Part shown: in pieces, positions 1-11,175 of the stretch
Position numbering within the stretch: the stretch's first letter is position 1
Layout of the letters: every line of letters starts with the position of its first letter
Assembly (NCBI GenBank): GCA_933207985.1
Contig: OW240914.1
Span: 205,025,033-205,089,032, forward strand
Length of the DNA: 64,000 nt
Direction: 5' to 3'
Origin: Pelobates cultripes
Lineage: Eukaryota > Chordata > Amphibia > Anura > Pelobatidae
Position numbers and translations under genes: made by a program
The notes under the pieces: generated by a model
Database searches by the model: none
What the model was told of the DNA's origin: nothing
Seen by the model: the letters and a program-made list of their open reading frames with translations, nothing else

Positions 1-602
1 TGCCTGCACTCTTTTCTGTCCACTTCTGTCCCTGAAAGTAGTAAGCGAATGTTGGCAAGTATGTAAATGACTGAGTTAGCATGTTTGTAGGACTGTGAGT
101 GTGTGTTTGTATGTGTGTATTTGTGACTATATTTGTGCTATCAGGAATATAGCACACACTCTCAAACAAGCACAGAGATACCATACTCACAGATATGCAT
201 TCTAATACTTTCAAAGTATCCTCTCATCCAAGCATCCTAGGCTCAGAGAAACTATCACTAATTTGGGATTCTGTCCTACTGCCCACATCTTTTAACACTA
301 AAATATCTCCAATCAGAGTGGTATAAGGCAATTGTGGCTCTAAACTTGTGGAACTTTAAGGAAAACTCAAACATGAGGCCCACACTAACACCCATAGTAA
401 AAATAAGTAGTGGTTGCATTGTGTGTGTATAAGAGCTGAGTTATATTTAAGTGCAGGCTTGAAACACTGGATACAGAGAGCTAGTCTCTGTATTCATCAA
501 TCAGAGGCTTGCAGTGTAGCTGCTCCCTGTGCCCCTATGTTGTGAGCTCTATGACTGTAGTTATGACATAATTTGCTAACTAAATTAATTTACAATAAAC
601 AA
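1..602. other. no gene seen; short repeat fragment
   Basis: No coding exon is recognisable. Positions 352-430 resemble 1601-1665, sharing the phrase aaactcaaacatgaggccc, so a small piece of the same GT-rich repeat lies here. The rest is ordinary AT-rich sequence with a few TG-rich patches. Confidence 0.5.
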
Positions 603-1115
603 ATTATTATTATTATTATGTTATTATGTATATAGCGCCAACAAATTCCGCAGCGCTTTACAGTGTGTGGACAAACAGACATGTAGTTGTAACCAGACAA
701 GTTGAACACATGGGAACTGAGGGGTTGAGTGCCCTGCTAAATGAGCTTACATGCTAGAGGGAGTGGGGTAGAGTGACACAAGAGGTAAGGATAGTATTAG
801 ACTAATGACAGTTGCAAGTGAGGAATCAGTCGGGAGCTATTAACAGTTTAATTGATACGCTTTTATGAAGAAGTGGGTTTTTAATGATTTTTTGAAGGAG
901 TGGAGACTGGGTGAGCATCTAACGGAGGAGGGAAGTGAGTTCCACAGGAATGGTGCCGCCCAGGAGTTGAAGGAGAGCATCAGAGGTGGGAGTACGGACA
1001 GAAGATAGACGTAAGTCTTCAGCAGAGCGTAAGGGCCTTGACAGGACATACTTGAGGATAGATAGGTGGGAGCAGCATTATGTAGAGATTTGAAAGCAAG
1101 AACCAGAATTGAAAA
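603..1115 (-). mobile_element. L2-like LINE, 5'-truncated 3' end
   Basis: The low-coordinate end carries an (ATT)n tract followed by tatagcgccaacaaattccg, which on the minus strand is the 3' terminus of a LINE with a microsatellite tail. The minus strand encodes the C-terminal end of a reverse transcriptase polyprotein, with the pieces LVLAFKSLHNAAPTYLSS and PFLWNSLPSSVRCSPSLHSF. The same segment occurs at 30415-31290, 48786-48965 and 60903-62785. This copy stops abruptly near 1110 at an A-run. Assignment to the L2/CR1 group is from motif memory. It is an inactive fragment. Confidence 0.8.
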
Positions 1116-1571
1116 AAAAATAGAATTTGCACTAATGCTGACCATTTATACATGATTACTGGTTATGGTTGCATAGTCTGGCAGTCATGTATACATGTAG
1201 CCGGCAGAAAGGGGTTATTGCAAACAGAAATAATTTTGATTGGGCAAAAACTGTTTTTAAGAAATCATTTACCAAATAATACATTTACAGATAAGAAAGC
1301 AGTTTATAGACATTTTCCCCACAAAATCTATAATACTTTTACATAGAGGAGATGCAAAATTGTGAGAAGTGCCTTGGAGGGAAAAGAGTGGAGAAATACC
1401 TTTACACAGGTGAAAGTTAGATTTTTCAACATAATAAGGGTAAAACATATTTTAGCTGCACCATTACAAGTAAAGTAATTTATGAACTAGAATCTAAGTG
1501 ATACTAATCCTTTTAAAGTCTATATATTATATGAACTAAATATTATATTTCATTATTATATTGTCACAAAC
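1116..1571. other. no gene seen
   Basis: AT-rich sequence without recognisable exon or repeat boundaries. Short open frames here show no familiar protein motif. Confidence 0.5.
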
Positions 1572-2199
1572 AGAGGCAGCTCTAGACTTTTTGAGGCCTT
1601 AGGCGAAACTCAAACATGAGGCCCAACTAACGCCAAAGTGAAAAAAATAGAGTTGCAATACATGCACACATATACACATTGATGCACTGTTTACCTGTGT
1701 ATGTGTCTGAGAGTGTGTCTGACAGAGAGTATCCTTGTGTGTGTGAATGTATGTCTCTGTGAGCATGTTTGCGTTTTTGTCTGGGACCATATGTGTATGG
1801 GGTAGCTGCTTGAAGTGTGTTGTGTGTATGGGGGTCTGCCTGTGGCCTTTGTGCATTGTGTTTATGGCAAAGCTATGTTTCCCGACTGTGTGTGTATAAT
1901 GAATGCTGGTGACTGTGACAAGGTGAGTAAAGGGGTACCAGTGGCAGGGAGAGCGTGGCAGGGCGAAGGGGGTAAATGGGACAGGGTGGGGGGGAAGGGT
2001 TGAGAGAGAATGAGGGAGAGGGAGTATGACATGGTTTGATGAGGGAGTGTGACAGGTCGAGTGGAGGTAAGTGTGTCAGGGCAATTGTGGCATGGTAGGA
2101 GGGATGAGTGTGACAGGATTAAGGGGGGTTAATGTGACAAGGTGAGTGTTGCAGACTGAGGGCAGGTGAGTTTGGAAGGGGTAAGATTAACATGATTAG

Positions 2200-2746
2200 G
2201 AGTGGTTAATGTGAGTCTGAATGCATGAAGAGGCTGACAGTGTGGGGGGTGATAGTGTGGGGGTGACAGGGTGGGGGGGTGAGAGGGAGAGGGGCGATGA
2301 TGAGAGGGAGAGCGGGTGATGTTGAGAGGGAAAGAGGTGTGATGGTGAGAGGGAAAGAGGGGTGATGGTGAGAGGGAGGTGGGGTAATGGTGAGAGGGGG
2401 TGATGGTAAAAAGGGGGCTGATGGTGAGAGGGAGAGGAGGAGGATGGGGAGAGGGATAGGGGGTGATGGGGAGAGGTGGGTGATGGTGAGAGGGAGAGGG
2501 GGTGATCGTTAGAGAAAGATGGGGATGATGGTAAGAGGGATGATGGTGAGAGAGAGGTAGAGGGGGTGATGGGGCAGGGGGTGATGGTGAGAGGGAGAGG
2601 GGGTGATGGTGAGTGAGGGTGATGGTGAGAGGGAGAGGGGGTGATGGTGAGAGGGAGAGAGAGAGGGGTGATAGTGAGAGGGAGAGGGGGTGATGGTTAG
2701 AGAGGGTGATGGTGTGAGGGAGGTGGGGAGATGGTGTGAGGGAGGG
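2200..2746. repeat. minisatellite, ggtgatggtgagaggga-type
   Basis: Imperfect tandem copies of a roughly 17-20 base purine-rich unit containing ggtgatggtgagaggga. The tract resumes at 3966-4143 after the inserted element. Because it nearly lacks stop codons, it opens a spurious minus-strand frame rich in Ser, Pro, Leu and His. Confidence 0.85.
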
Positions 2747-3965
2747 CAGGGCCGCCATCATGGGGTGACAACCATAACGGTTGTCACGGGCCTGGCACTT
2801 GTAGCGGCAGAACTGTTCCAGCAGGGCCCGCACGCTGATGGGGCCCATTGGGTGGCCCACATACTTAGGGCCACCCGATGGGCCCATATCTTCAGGGGCC
2901 CGGTCAGTGCTGTGGCCGCGGTACAGCGCGACCGGCCCCTTTAAAAAAATAAAATAAATGCCGCCGCAGCGCAAGTGCTGCTGGGAGGAAGTGGTCACTT
3001 CCTCCCAGCTCACTCCGCGCGGGAGGAGCGTGCACCCTGCAATGAAGAGGGAGAGCCAGCCGACTCCCAGTCCCATCAGCCCCAGCCACCCTCCTGCAAA
3101 GACAAGGTAAGAGACAGGAGGGTGGCTGGAAAATGAGCTGTGTGTGTATGTGTATGTGAATGTATTTCTGTATGTATGTATGTCTGTATGTATGTCTGTA
3201 TGTATCTCTATGTCTGTGTGTATGTATGTATGTATGTCATTATGTATGTATGTCTGTATGTATGGATGTCTGTCTGTATGCATGTCTGTATGCATGTCAT
3301 TATGTGTGTATAAATGTCAGTGTATGTATGTCTGCATGTCATTATGAATGTGTGTATGTATAGATGAATGTATGTATGCCAGTATGAATGTATGTCTGTA
3401 TGTATGTCTGTATGTATGTATGTCTGTATGCATGTCTGTATGTCTGTATGCATGTCTGTATGTATGTATGTATGTCTGTATGCATGTCTGTATGCATGTC
3501 ATTATGTGTGTATGAATGTCTGTCTGTCTGTATGAATGTATGTATGCCAGTATGAATGTATGTCTATATGTTATTATGAATGTGTGTATGTATGGATGTC
3601 AGTGTCTGTATGAATGTATGTATGCAAGTATGAATGTATGTCTGTATATCATTATGAATGTGTCTGTATGTCCTTATGCATGTGTCTGTATGTATGTTAG
3701 TATATGTCTGTCACTATGTACACCTGTGTGTCTGTATATGTGTGTATGTCTCAGTATGTGTGTGTCAGTATGTATGCCTAAACGCGTATCAGTGTGTGTG
3801 TGTGTATCTGTGTCCTTTTGTATCAGTGAATGTGTTTGTGTCTGTGTGTGTATTCCTGTGGGTGGGATTTGGAGGCGGTCTCTGTGGGTGGTTTTGGAGG
3901 CGGGACCCCAGGGGCCCAGACCCTGAGCTCAGTTAGGGGCCCCAAAATTTCTGGTGGCGGCCCTG
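2747..3965. mobile_element. non-autonomous hAT-like element with 8-bp target duplication
   Basis: Both ends begin cagggccgcca when read inward (2747 forward; 3965 in reverse complement). The 8 bases flanking each side are agggaggg (2739-2746 and 3966-3973), a perfect 8-bp target site duplication as expected for hAT transposition. The flanking G-rich sequence is itself repetitive, so the duplication alone is weaker proof than usual; the matching termini carry the call. The interior has a GC-rich block (about 2750-2940) and then a TATG/TCTG tract. It encodes no transposase. It landed inside an existing minisatellite. Confidence 0.8.
3130..3790. repeat. tgtatgtctg-type microsatellite/minisatellite
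   Basis: About 650 bases built from TGTA, TGTC and TGAA steps, with phrases such as tgtatgtatgtctg and gtatgcatgtc repeated many times. It lies inside the hAT-like element and generates false Met-Tyr-Val-Cys or Thr-Tyr-Ile-His frames on both strands. Confidence 0.9.
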
Positions 3966-4143
3966 AGGGAGGGGGGTGATGGTAAGAGGGAGAGAGGGGT
4001 GAGAGGGGGTGATGGGGAGAGGGAAAAGTTGGTGATGAGGAGGGGGGATGGGGAGAGGGAGAGGGGTGATGGTGAGAGCTAGATTGGGGTAATGGGGAGA
4101 GGGGGCAATTGGAGAGAGGGGGTGATGGGTTGAGGGGGAGGGG

Positions 4144-4530
4144 GACACGAGGTCACACATTTAGATTGGAAGAAAGAAGATTTAGTCTCAGGCAAAGGTA
4201 AGGGTTTCTTACAGTAAGAACACTAAGGATTTGGAGTTATCTGCCTGAAGAGGTGGTTTTATCAGAGTCTATACAGATGTTTAAACAGCAATTGGATAAA
4301 TAATTGCAAAAACATAATTTACAGGTATATCATTTTTAATTAATAGGGTAATAGCTTCTTGATCCAAGCATATATCTAACTGTCATTCTAGGGGTCAATA
4401 ATTATTTTTCCCCTAGTTTGTTGCACAATTGGAAACCTTTCAGAGTGTTTTTTTTTGTTTCCTTGTAATCAACAGCAAAAATAAATGTATGGAAGGCTGA
4501 ACTTGATGGACGCATGTCTCTTTTCAGCAT
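4144..4530 (+). mobile_element. CR1-type LINE 3' fragment
   Basis: The segment starting gaggtcacacatttag and ending ggctgaacttgatggacgca is the reverse complement counterpart of 21321-21760. On the plus strand it reads as the end of a LINE polyprotein followed by its 3' UTR. The 8-bp tail seen in the other copy is missing; the sequence departs from the family at about 4530. Coding frames are broken. Confidence 0.7.
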
Positions 4531-6270
4531 TCGTCAAGCTGCGGTTAACCGCAGCTTCCGGGAGGTTAATTGCCGACACACTCCAGCTCCCAGTTGGTCC
4601 AGTTATTCGTGCATTAGTTTGGTAGATTGAATCTACTGACCGCCGGGCAGAAAGGCACGAATAAGCCTTTTCTGCAGGCGAAAAGAAGTCTTTTAACATG
4701 GGGCCATAATCCAAAGGCAACAGGCGAGCAACCAAGCTTCTCCAATGCAATGTGGCGAGATTGGTCTCGTCACAATCACCTATTTCTGTCTCTTCATCAA
4801 TCACATATGGATACATATACACAGACACACACATTGATACACAGACTCATGCACAACATATAGACAGACAGACAGATAGATAGATAGATAGATAGAATAA
4901 ATATGACAATAAACTGACACCCTAGCGTAATGACAATTGCCTTGGCGATTGCCCTCCTTGGGCTTTTTTCAATATTTGATATATATCTTAACTAAACAAT
5001 AGTAATATCTAAGGGTGGATTTAATAAAAAGGGGGCAATAACAGTACATAAGTATTTACAAAGCGTAAAAATGGCCTTAACCACAAAGGCTCAGAATATC
5101 AGAAAAACCACAGTCACTGACAGATGAAACAACTTTTAGGGGCTCTCCTTAAATGCATGCTGTACAGTGGTCACTTCTAAAGTGGGTGTCAAAGTCAGAA
5201 TTCAAAATAAATGTTTTAAAAAATGGAATTTTGAAGTGGACAGCCAGAACATGCCTTATACTGTATTAAAATACCTGAATATCAGTGGGATAATACTCTT
5301 TTTTTATTTTTAGTTTAATTTGTCAATTTTTTACAATTTTTTTCTCAGCCATATCTGTCATTAAATGCCTCATATCTCTCGTTAAATTACTCAAACAAAC
5401 TAGAAACAAATCAGTGTATAATTTCTGGTAAACACTTTATTAATAAACAAAAAAGTACACTTTTTATTTAAAAATGATATTAAAAGTATTTGCTTTTGTG
5501 AAGTAGAAACAAAATAAATTAGTTTAGTTAGCTAAAGACCTAGAGGAAACAAGTAAGGGTGATCATGATGATGTTCAAAAATATAAACACAGTGAGTTAT
5601 TTGCATATACAATATATACCATAAATACTGCAAGATAAAGGTATTTAATTAAAACATAAATTCTAGAAAAATTAAAATGTAATTGTTTGAAATATTAACC
5701 CATTTAGGTTAAGGATAATATAACAGCATATACTAAACATGTATCTGTGTGCCCACCTCTTAGTAGTAAAATTCTTCTCAGAAAATCTCCTACATGTAGT
5801 CCTTCAACCCCCTCCCTTGGTTATCCCCTGTTCTGAGCTCAAATCACCCACACCTTGCCAAGCGTACTCTTCTCTGGTTCAGACATTTTGGCACATCCTA
5901 CTAGCTTGTTTGATCTATGTAAATCTGTCAGAATGCCTGGATCAGTGAAATGCCAATGTAGGTGTCTGAATCAGCACAACATATTTAGTCGATGATGGAC
6001 TTGAAGGAGGCATTAACTCAGAGGGAAAGGACACGTGGAAAAAGTGATAAACCTTCCTGCCACTTCCCTGATTGATGCCATTCAAATAAATAAAACACTA
6101 AGGGTTCTTGAGAATGTATAAAGAGAGAAATTTAAAGTACCTAAAGTTTTTTAATAAACATAGACTATCTATCTATCTATCTGTCTATTTATCCATATTT
6201 CTGTCTTTCTGTGCCTCTGTTAGTATTTATGCGTAGAAGCTGTAGAAAAATACATTTTGTGAGTAGAGAG
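4531..6270. other. no gene seen; palindrome and GATA tract
   Basis: A perfect 22-base palindrome centred on ggttaacc lies at 4536-4557. A 10-base inverted pair (ttattcgtgc near 4602 and its complement near 4655) lies nearby. A GACA/GATA tract is at 4860-4896 and a CTAT tract at about 6166-6192. The remainder is AT-rich and unremarkable. Confidence 0.6.
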
Positions 6271-7475
6271 CCGGTCCGGTGCAAGGATTTTTGCCGCCCT
6301 AGGCAAAAAAATGTTTGCTCCCCATTTGCTCCACCCATTCATGCAGACTGACATACACTGACCCAAGCAGACTGACGCAGATGCACTGACCCAGGCAGAC
6401 TAATGCACACACACTGACCAATGCAGACTGACGCACACTCACTGACACACACAGATTGACGCACACACTGACCCATGCAGACTGACACACACACACTGAT
6501 TAATACAGACTGATGCACACACACACACACACACACACTAACCCATGCAGACACACACTGTCTCATGCAGACACACACACTGGCCCATGCAGACACATAC
6601 ACGGACACAAACTGACCCATACTGCAGACACACGCTGACCCATAGCGACACACACTGACCTATGCCGACACACACTGACCCATGCAGAAACACACTGACC
6701 GATGCAGACACATACAGACACACACTGACCCATACAGAAACACACTGACCCATACAGACAAACACTGACCCATACAGACACACACTCAACCATACAGACA
6801 AACATTGCCCCATACAGACACACACTGACCCATACAGACAAACACTGACCCATACAGACACACACTGACCCACAAAGACACACACTGACCCACACAGACA
6901 AACATTGACCCATATAGACAGACACTGACCCATACAGACACACACTGACCCATACAGACACACACTGACTAATACAGAAACACACTGACCCATACAGACA
7001 CACACTGACCCATATAGACAAACACTGACCCATACAGACTGACATACACAAATTCTTCACAAATACACATTCCCCATTGACCCACTTACCTTTCTTAATA
7101 TTTGACTTCTTGTCACATGTTCCTGGCCGCTTCCCTGCACCTGGTCGCCTTCACTGGATGTCAGCCCGCCCCTGCCATGCTCCTGCCCACTTGTCCCCAC
7201 GTACAGGGCAAGGGGCGGGAGAGAGAAATTGAAGCACCCTTGGGACTACTGGAGGGCCTGGCTGAGCAGGCTGAAGTGCATACCGCCGGACCAGTGTTAC
7301 ACCGCGCGCTAGTCAGCAGACATGTAAGTATCCCTAGTGCCCGGTAACATGGCTGGCGGCACGATTTGTAGAATTACTAAAACATAGAGGAATGATCAAA
7401 GGAGCAGAGCAGTACCCCCCTTTAAGCAGCGCCCTCGGTGGCCGCCTAATTGGCCTATAGGACGCGCCGGCCCTG
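6271..7475. mobile_element. non-autonomous hAT-like element with 20-bp minisatellite interior
   Basis: The left end ccggtccggtgc pairs with the right end, which reads cagggccggcgc in reverse complement (9 of 12 bases equal). The flanking octamers are gtagagag (6263-6270) and gtagggag (7476-7483), 7 of 8 equal, consistent with an aged hAT target duplication. The interior is mostly a CA-rich minisatellite plus a GC-rich right part. No transposase is encoded. Confidence 0.75.
6330..7060. repeat. 20-bp minisatellite (cactgacccatacagacaca)
   Basis: More than 20 imperfect copies of a 20-base unit, cactgacccatacagacaca with variants. Since 20 is not divisible by three, the unit is read in all three frames in turn. 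Two overlapping minus-strand frames stay open through it and give Cys/Val/Ser/Met-rich sequence that is not a real protein. Confidence 0.9.
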
Positions 7476-8276
7476 GTAGGGAGGTACATCTAACTGTTCT
7501 CACCAGCGTATGCCATACAATATGATCAGCAGTTGTAGGTTTTTGTTAACTTGAAACAAGCATATTTAGTTACAACTATTTTTACCAGCTGTCATACAAA
7601 ATGAATATACACAAAGCTTAAAGACAGGGAACAGCAATAAAAAGGGACCAGCATTATTAAAAAGAGAGCCTGAAACAAAAGGGAAAATAAGATATAAAAA
7701 TATGTATACCATGCTGCAAGCATACCTCGAAAAAGAATCATATAAGCTTAAAATTGCTGATTCTCATGTTACATGTCTATTTTTCTTGCCTGAAATGTAT
7801 TATTCCCCTGTATTCTTGTTTAATATACAAACTGCAAATTAACCTTTATTGATGATGATGTCATAATGACTTAACTCCATAATCAATAGGAGGTAATAAT
7901 CCATGCATAGAAACAAAATCACAAGCTCCCTCAACTAACCCATTAAACACACTGTGGGGATTCTGTTTTCTTCCTTATGTCATGCAATAGATTGATCCTG
8001 CAACGCTGTAGGGTTTGAAAGTGTTCCAGATATATGTTTCACATTCTGATAATTAGACCCAAGTGTAACTTCTATGGACATTTGTGTGTTTGTAACCTTT
8101 TGTTCTCCTTTTCCGAATTAAACCAAACATATTCTCCTTTTTTGGATGAAATAGAAAATGTTGTGTATTATGTTTAAATAGATAGATGACAGACAGAAAG
8201 ACATACTGGTAGATAGATGACAATACATCATAGATCACATACATAACATAGAAACATAGATAGATAGATAGATAGA
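7476..8276. other. no gene seen; GATA tracts
   Basis: AT-rich sequence with no recognisable exon. GATA runs occur at about 8179-8192 and 8250-8276. The second run directly abuts the old LTR that follows and also contains an acatagaaacatag motif typical of CR1 tails. Confidence 0.5.
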
Positions 8277-9140
8277 GTAATGGAGCTCCCTGTACCCCTG
8301 GCTGGGTACCTCTGCTAAGGACCGCTTCCTAGCTGGAACAGGGGACAAACCTCAGCACTCCTGCCCCCAGTCGCCGAGACTGGACTGGGGTCCTGGAACC
8401 ACTCCGTCTGGGAGCCGAACCCCTCCTCTGTGTCTGAGACATAACTGAATCAGGAACTGAACTAACTCAATTATCTCAAGGCACATAAAAACATACAATA
8501 TCACAAAACCCCCAAAATACCTTTAACCCCTTAAGGACCAAACTTTTGGAATAAAAGGGAATCCTGACATGTCACACATGTCATGTGTCCTTAAGGGGTT
8601 AAAACACATAAAAACCCCACAAAGGTTACTCCTGATAGCCCAAATCTGGGTGACCAACATATCCAAAAATCACCCAGATCTGTTCAGGGGTTCGGAATTT
8701 CCCTGGAAGTCATAATTTTGACCGACCACTCACATGGTTCTATGCCCAAAACAGCTCCATGAAATCAGTGCTAATGGTCGGTCAAGTTCGGTAGTTTAAA
8801 AAATGAACAAACTACCGAACGGAATCCATAGTTCTACCGTGGAGCTTGTTCACCTTGTTGGTGGGAACGTTTCCACCAAACAGTGTCATTCTAAGTCGTA
8901 TAGAACCGAACGCAGGCGATGATAGAAGTCCAGCGGTGTTTGGGAGTTTCTGTGTCCGATTTCAGTTCCATGAACTCGACGACCAAACACCACTGCCTGA
9001 ATTTATGCAAACAAAATGACCGCTACCTCGTGGTTGTTCATGCGAACAGCAGCCACCCAGCTGAAAAATTAGAACACTGCAGTGGAACATATTACAAACT
9101 GTCAATTAGGCTTATCAAGCTCCCGCGACCAAGGTAAGTA
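8277..9140 (-). mobile_element. degenerate LTR
   Basis: The sequence from taatggagctccctgtacc onward matches the plan of the other minus-strand LTRs in the window. It has a ctgggtacctc terminal region, then cacaaaaacccc- and ataccttt-type stretches, then the phrase tatccaaaaatcacccagat and a caaaacagctccatg motif. It is the same LTR superfamily as 10291-11028 and 16259-17341 but more divergent. A 12-base inverted repeat with an 11-base loop lies at 8786-8820. A TTAA MITE interrupts it at 8523-8602. No adjoining gag or primer site is seen, so it may be solo. The far boundary is approximate. Confidence 0.65.
8523..8602. mobile_element. 72-bp TTAA MITE inside an LTR
   Basis: TTAA at 8523-8526 and at 8599-8602 flank a 72-base core. 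The core starts CCCCTTAAGGACCAAA and ends TGTCCTTAAGGGG, an inverted pair. The uninterrupted LTR reads aaaataccttTAAAt at the matching place (16845 region), so the insertion site can be seen as a single TTAA. TTAA duplication is typical of piggyBac and related groups. Confidence 0.85.
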
Positions 9141-10290
9141 TGACATATCTCTGTTGGCGTCGCTGCTTAGTTTATATGCAGCCACGTGGGCAGAAGAGCC
9201 GGGAGCCGTGATAGATAAATAGATAGATATATAGATAGATAGGGTATGCACCAGTGCATACAGACTGCTCGCTCCTTGGGCTGCACAGTAACAGGTAGTA
9301 GGTGCCAGTATATTACTTTGCATCCCAACACCCTCTACCTGTGATATTCAAAGAGGACTATTGTAATTAAGCTTGAAGATGCAGCTGCCAGCATCAAGGG
9401 GCATTTATATAAAGAGAACGGAAACTTTCATCACAATGATTATCAGTAAACCTACAAGATAAGTGTTACTAGATGAGGCTGCATTGTGTCCGCATACACC
9501 TCTCAACATCTTGTATTTCTAATCCATTGGTAGGGGAACCAGGTTACATTTTTGACAAACAAGTGCCTACCTTGCAACTTTAAATTGAGGGTAATTTATT
9601 AAATACAGTATGGATAGGAATATGTAACATAATTAAAAATATCTATGTATAAATCCTAGTTGGGAGAGTAACAGAAAATATAGCGATATAGGCACAGACC
9701 ATATCTGAGTTTCTGGTTTGGGGTTGTTGTGGGTGGTTTGTGGTTTGGTTCCTTCATTTTCACCCTAGTATCCTTTACCTCTGTATATACCTGACTTCTG
9801 TATACTGGCTGGGACAGTGCTCAGTTTAGGTTTAGACCTTCTTAGTAGCTCGGCTCATCTCGGCTCATCTTAGCTAACTCAGCAGTATTTTTATAGATAT
9901 ATGTGTATACGTATGTGTGTATATATACACATATATTACATATACTTTTTTGTCTCTCCCTTGCCTTTTTTACAACTCCCATTTCCTCTTAGGACTATTA
10001 ACGGTAGGGTTTCCCTTCTCTACATTTTATGTTACTCTCCCAACTAGGACTTATAGTTCACCCTTTTCTGTTATACTGTATTTTGTGGGTTATTCCCCAA
10101 CTTCTAGGAGAGTAACAGTGGGCATTTTCAAAATGAATCCAATAGCCCCTAGCACTATTGGGACTTCTGGATCAGCTCTTATCTACTTTATATTAGTTTT
10201 ATAATAGAAAATTAGACTTCTTTCACTGATTTTGTGTAAATATAATCCTACTAAAGAATACCATGTATAAAAAATGACTGAAAAGAACAT
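9141..10290. other. no gene seen; inverted 19-mer pair
   Basis: A perfect 19-base inverted repeat (core ctagttgggagagtaac) occurs at 9654-9672 and 10031-10049, with a related gagagtaac motif near 10108. A GATA tract is at 9210-9241 and a TA/TG tract at about 9890-9945. No exon is recognisable. Confidence 0.6.
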
Positions 10291-11028
10291 TGTGACGGAC
10301 GGCCTGGCACCCTGACTGGGTGCCTCCGCCAATCGCTGCTTCCTAGTAACCCGGAGTACTATAAGCACCACACCAGACACCATAAGCACCGTAGCCCTTA
10401 GCCAGAGAGTATGGTAGGTATAGCTGTGTAGCTCTTACAAGAGCTAGTGATTATAGCCAGTATAGTAATCCAAAGCAGGTATAGCTGCTATAACTGTACC
10501 CTACAATCACGAGACAAGGCTGCTTGTTGAGGGTGAAGTGAACTGATTTTAATGGGACCACACTTGGCACTCCCTCCTGGACCTGAGAGTAAACCACAGT
10601 AGAAAAATATACACAATCATATTGGCTCTCAGATCCAGGACACTCCTATGCAAACTAGGCCAATTCCTCCTCTGTACCTGGGAGATAATTGAGTCAAATA
10701 CTATATTAGCTCCATTAACTCCAGACACAAAAACACACATTTTTATAAAAGCCCAAAAATACCTTTAAATAATACAAAACCCCCTCAAACATCCCCTGAT
10801 ATCCCCGATATGGGTGAACAACATATCCGAAAATCACCAAGATTGGTTCAGGAGTTCAGGAATTTCCTGGTAGTCATAGTTTTGGCCGACCACGCGTATA
10901 GTCCCATGCCCAAAACAGTTCCATAGAATCGCGGCTAAGTGCTGCTGGGGATCGACCGTGAACCGCAAAGTCTTCCTGCTGAGAACAGTTCCATAGAATT
11001 GCGGCTAAGTGCTGCTAAGTTAGGGTAG
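10291..11028 (-). mobile_element. 3' LTR of the 10.3-17.3 kb element
   Basis: It begins (plus strand) tgtgacggacggcctggcac and aligns through most of its length with 16259-17130. It lacks the roughly 85-base block that follows cgtagcccttagcc in the other copy. It contains two copies of the 70-base agttccatagaat unit near 10916 and 10986. The upper boundary is approximate. Confidence 0.75.
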
Positions 11029-11175
11029 TCTCCGGTGCCAGGCTCTGTTCTGTCTGTCCCAGGTTGCTGTGTGGGAGTACATCACCCTTGGTCACTCCTT
11101 TGCTCCCAGCCTTGGCAAAGCCTGGGCTTAGGGGGCAGAGGCCAACGGAGCTCTGCCCTGTAGCCATCGCTTCTG
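11029..11175 (-). other. internal LTR-element sequence next to the 3' LTR
   Basis: Sequence between the LTR and the inserted LINE, including agggggcagaggccaac. The same phrase recurs at about 12190, just past the LINE. This suggests tandem gag-tail units on both sides of the insertion rather than a short target duplication. Confidence 0.4.

Larger units (their letters stand above)
1572..4143. mobile_element. minisatellite-rich hAT-like element, split by a second element
   Basis: The left end reads cagaggcagctctagac and continues as a TG-rich stretch, then a long G-rich minisatellite with unit close to ggtgatggtgagaggga. The minisatellite breaks off at 2746 and resumes at 3966, because another hAT-like element sits between. 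The right end is missing where a CR1 fragment begins near 4144. The same two-part design (TG/CA-rich part, then the ggtgatggtgagaggga tract) fills the hAT-like element at 32678-34109, which is why I group them. No transposase is present. A paired terminus could not be identified. Confidence 0.5.

Noticed and set aside
2129..3295. 388-codon minus-strand open frame
   Set aside because: It runs through purine-rich minisatellite and TATG repeats; Ser/Pro/His/Thr-Tyr-Ile composition and repeat origin show it is not a gene.
6538..7060. Two overlapping open frames rich in Cys, Val, Ser and Met
   Set aside because: Both arise from a 20-bp minisatellite lacking stops; overlapping open frames on the same strand are an artefact of the unit.
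6330..7060. CRISPR-like regular array
   Set aside because: Units are contiguous without unique spacers, and the context is a vertebrate hAT-like element.
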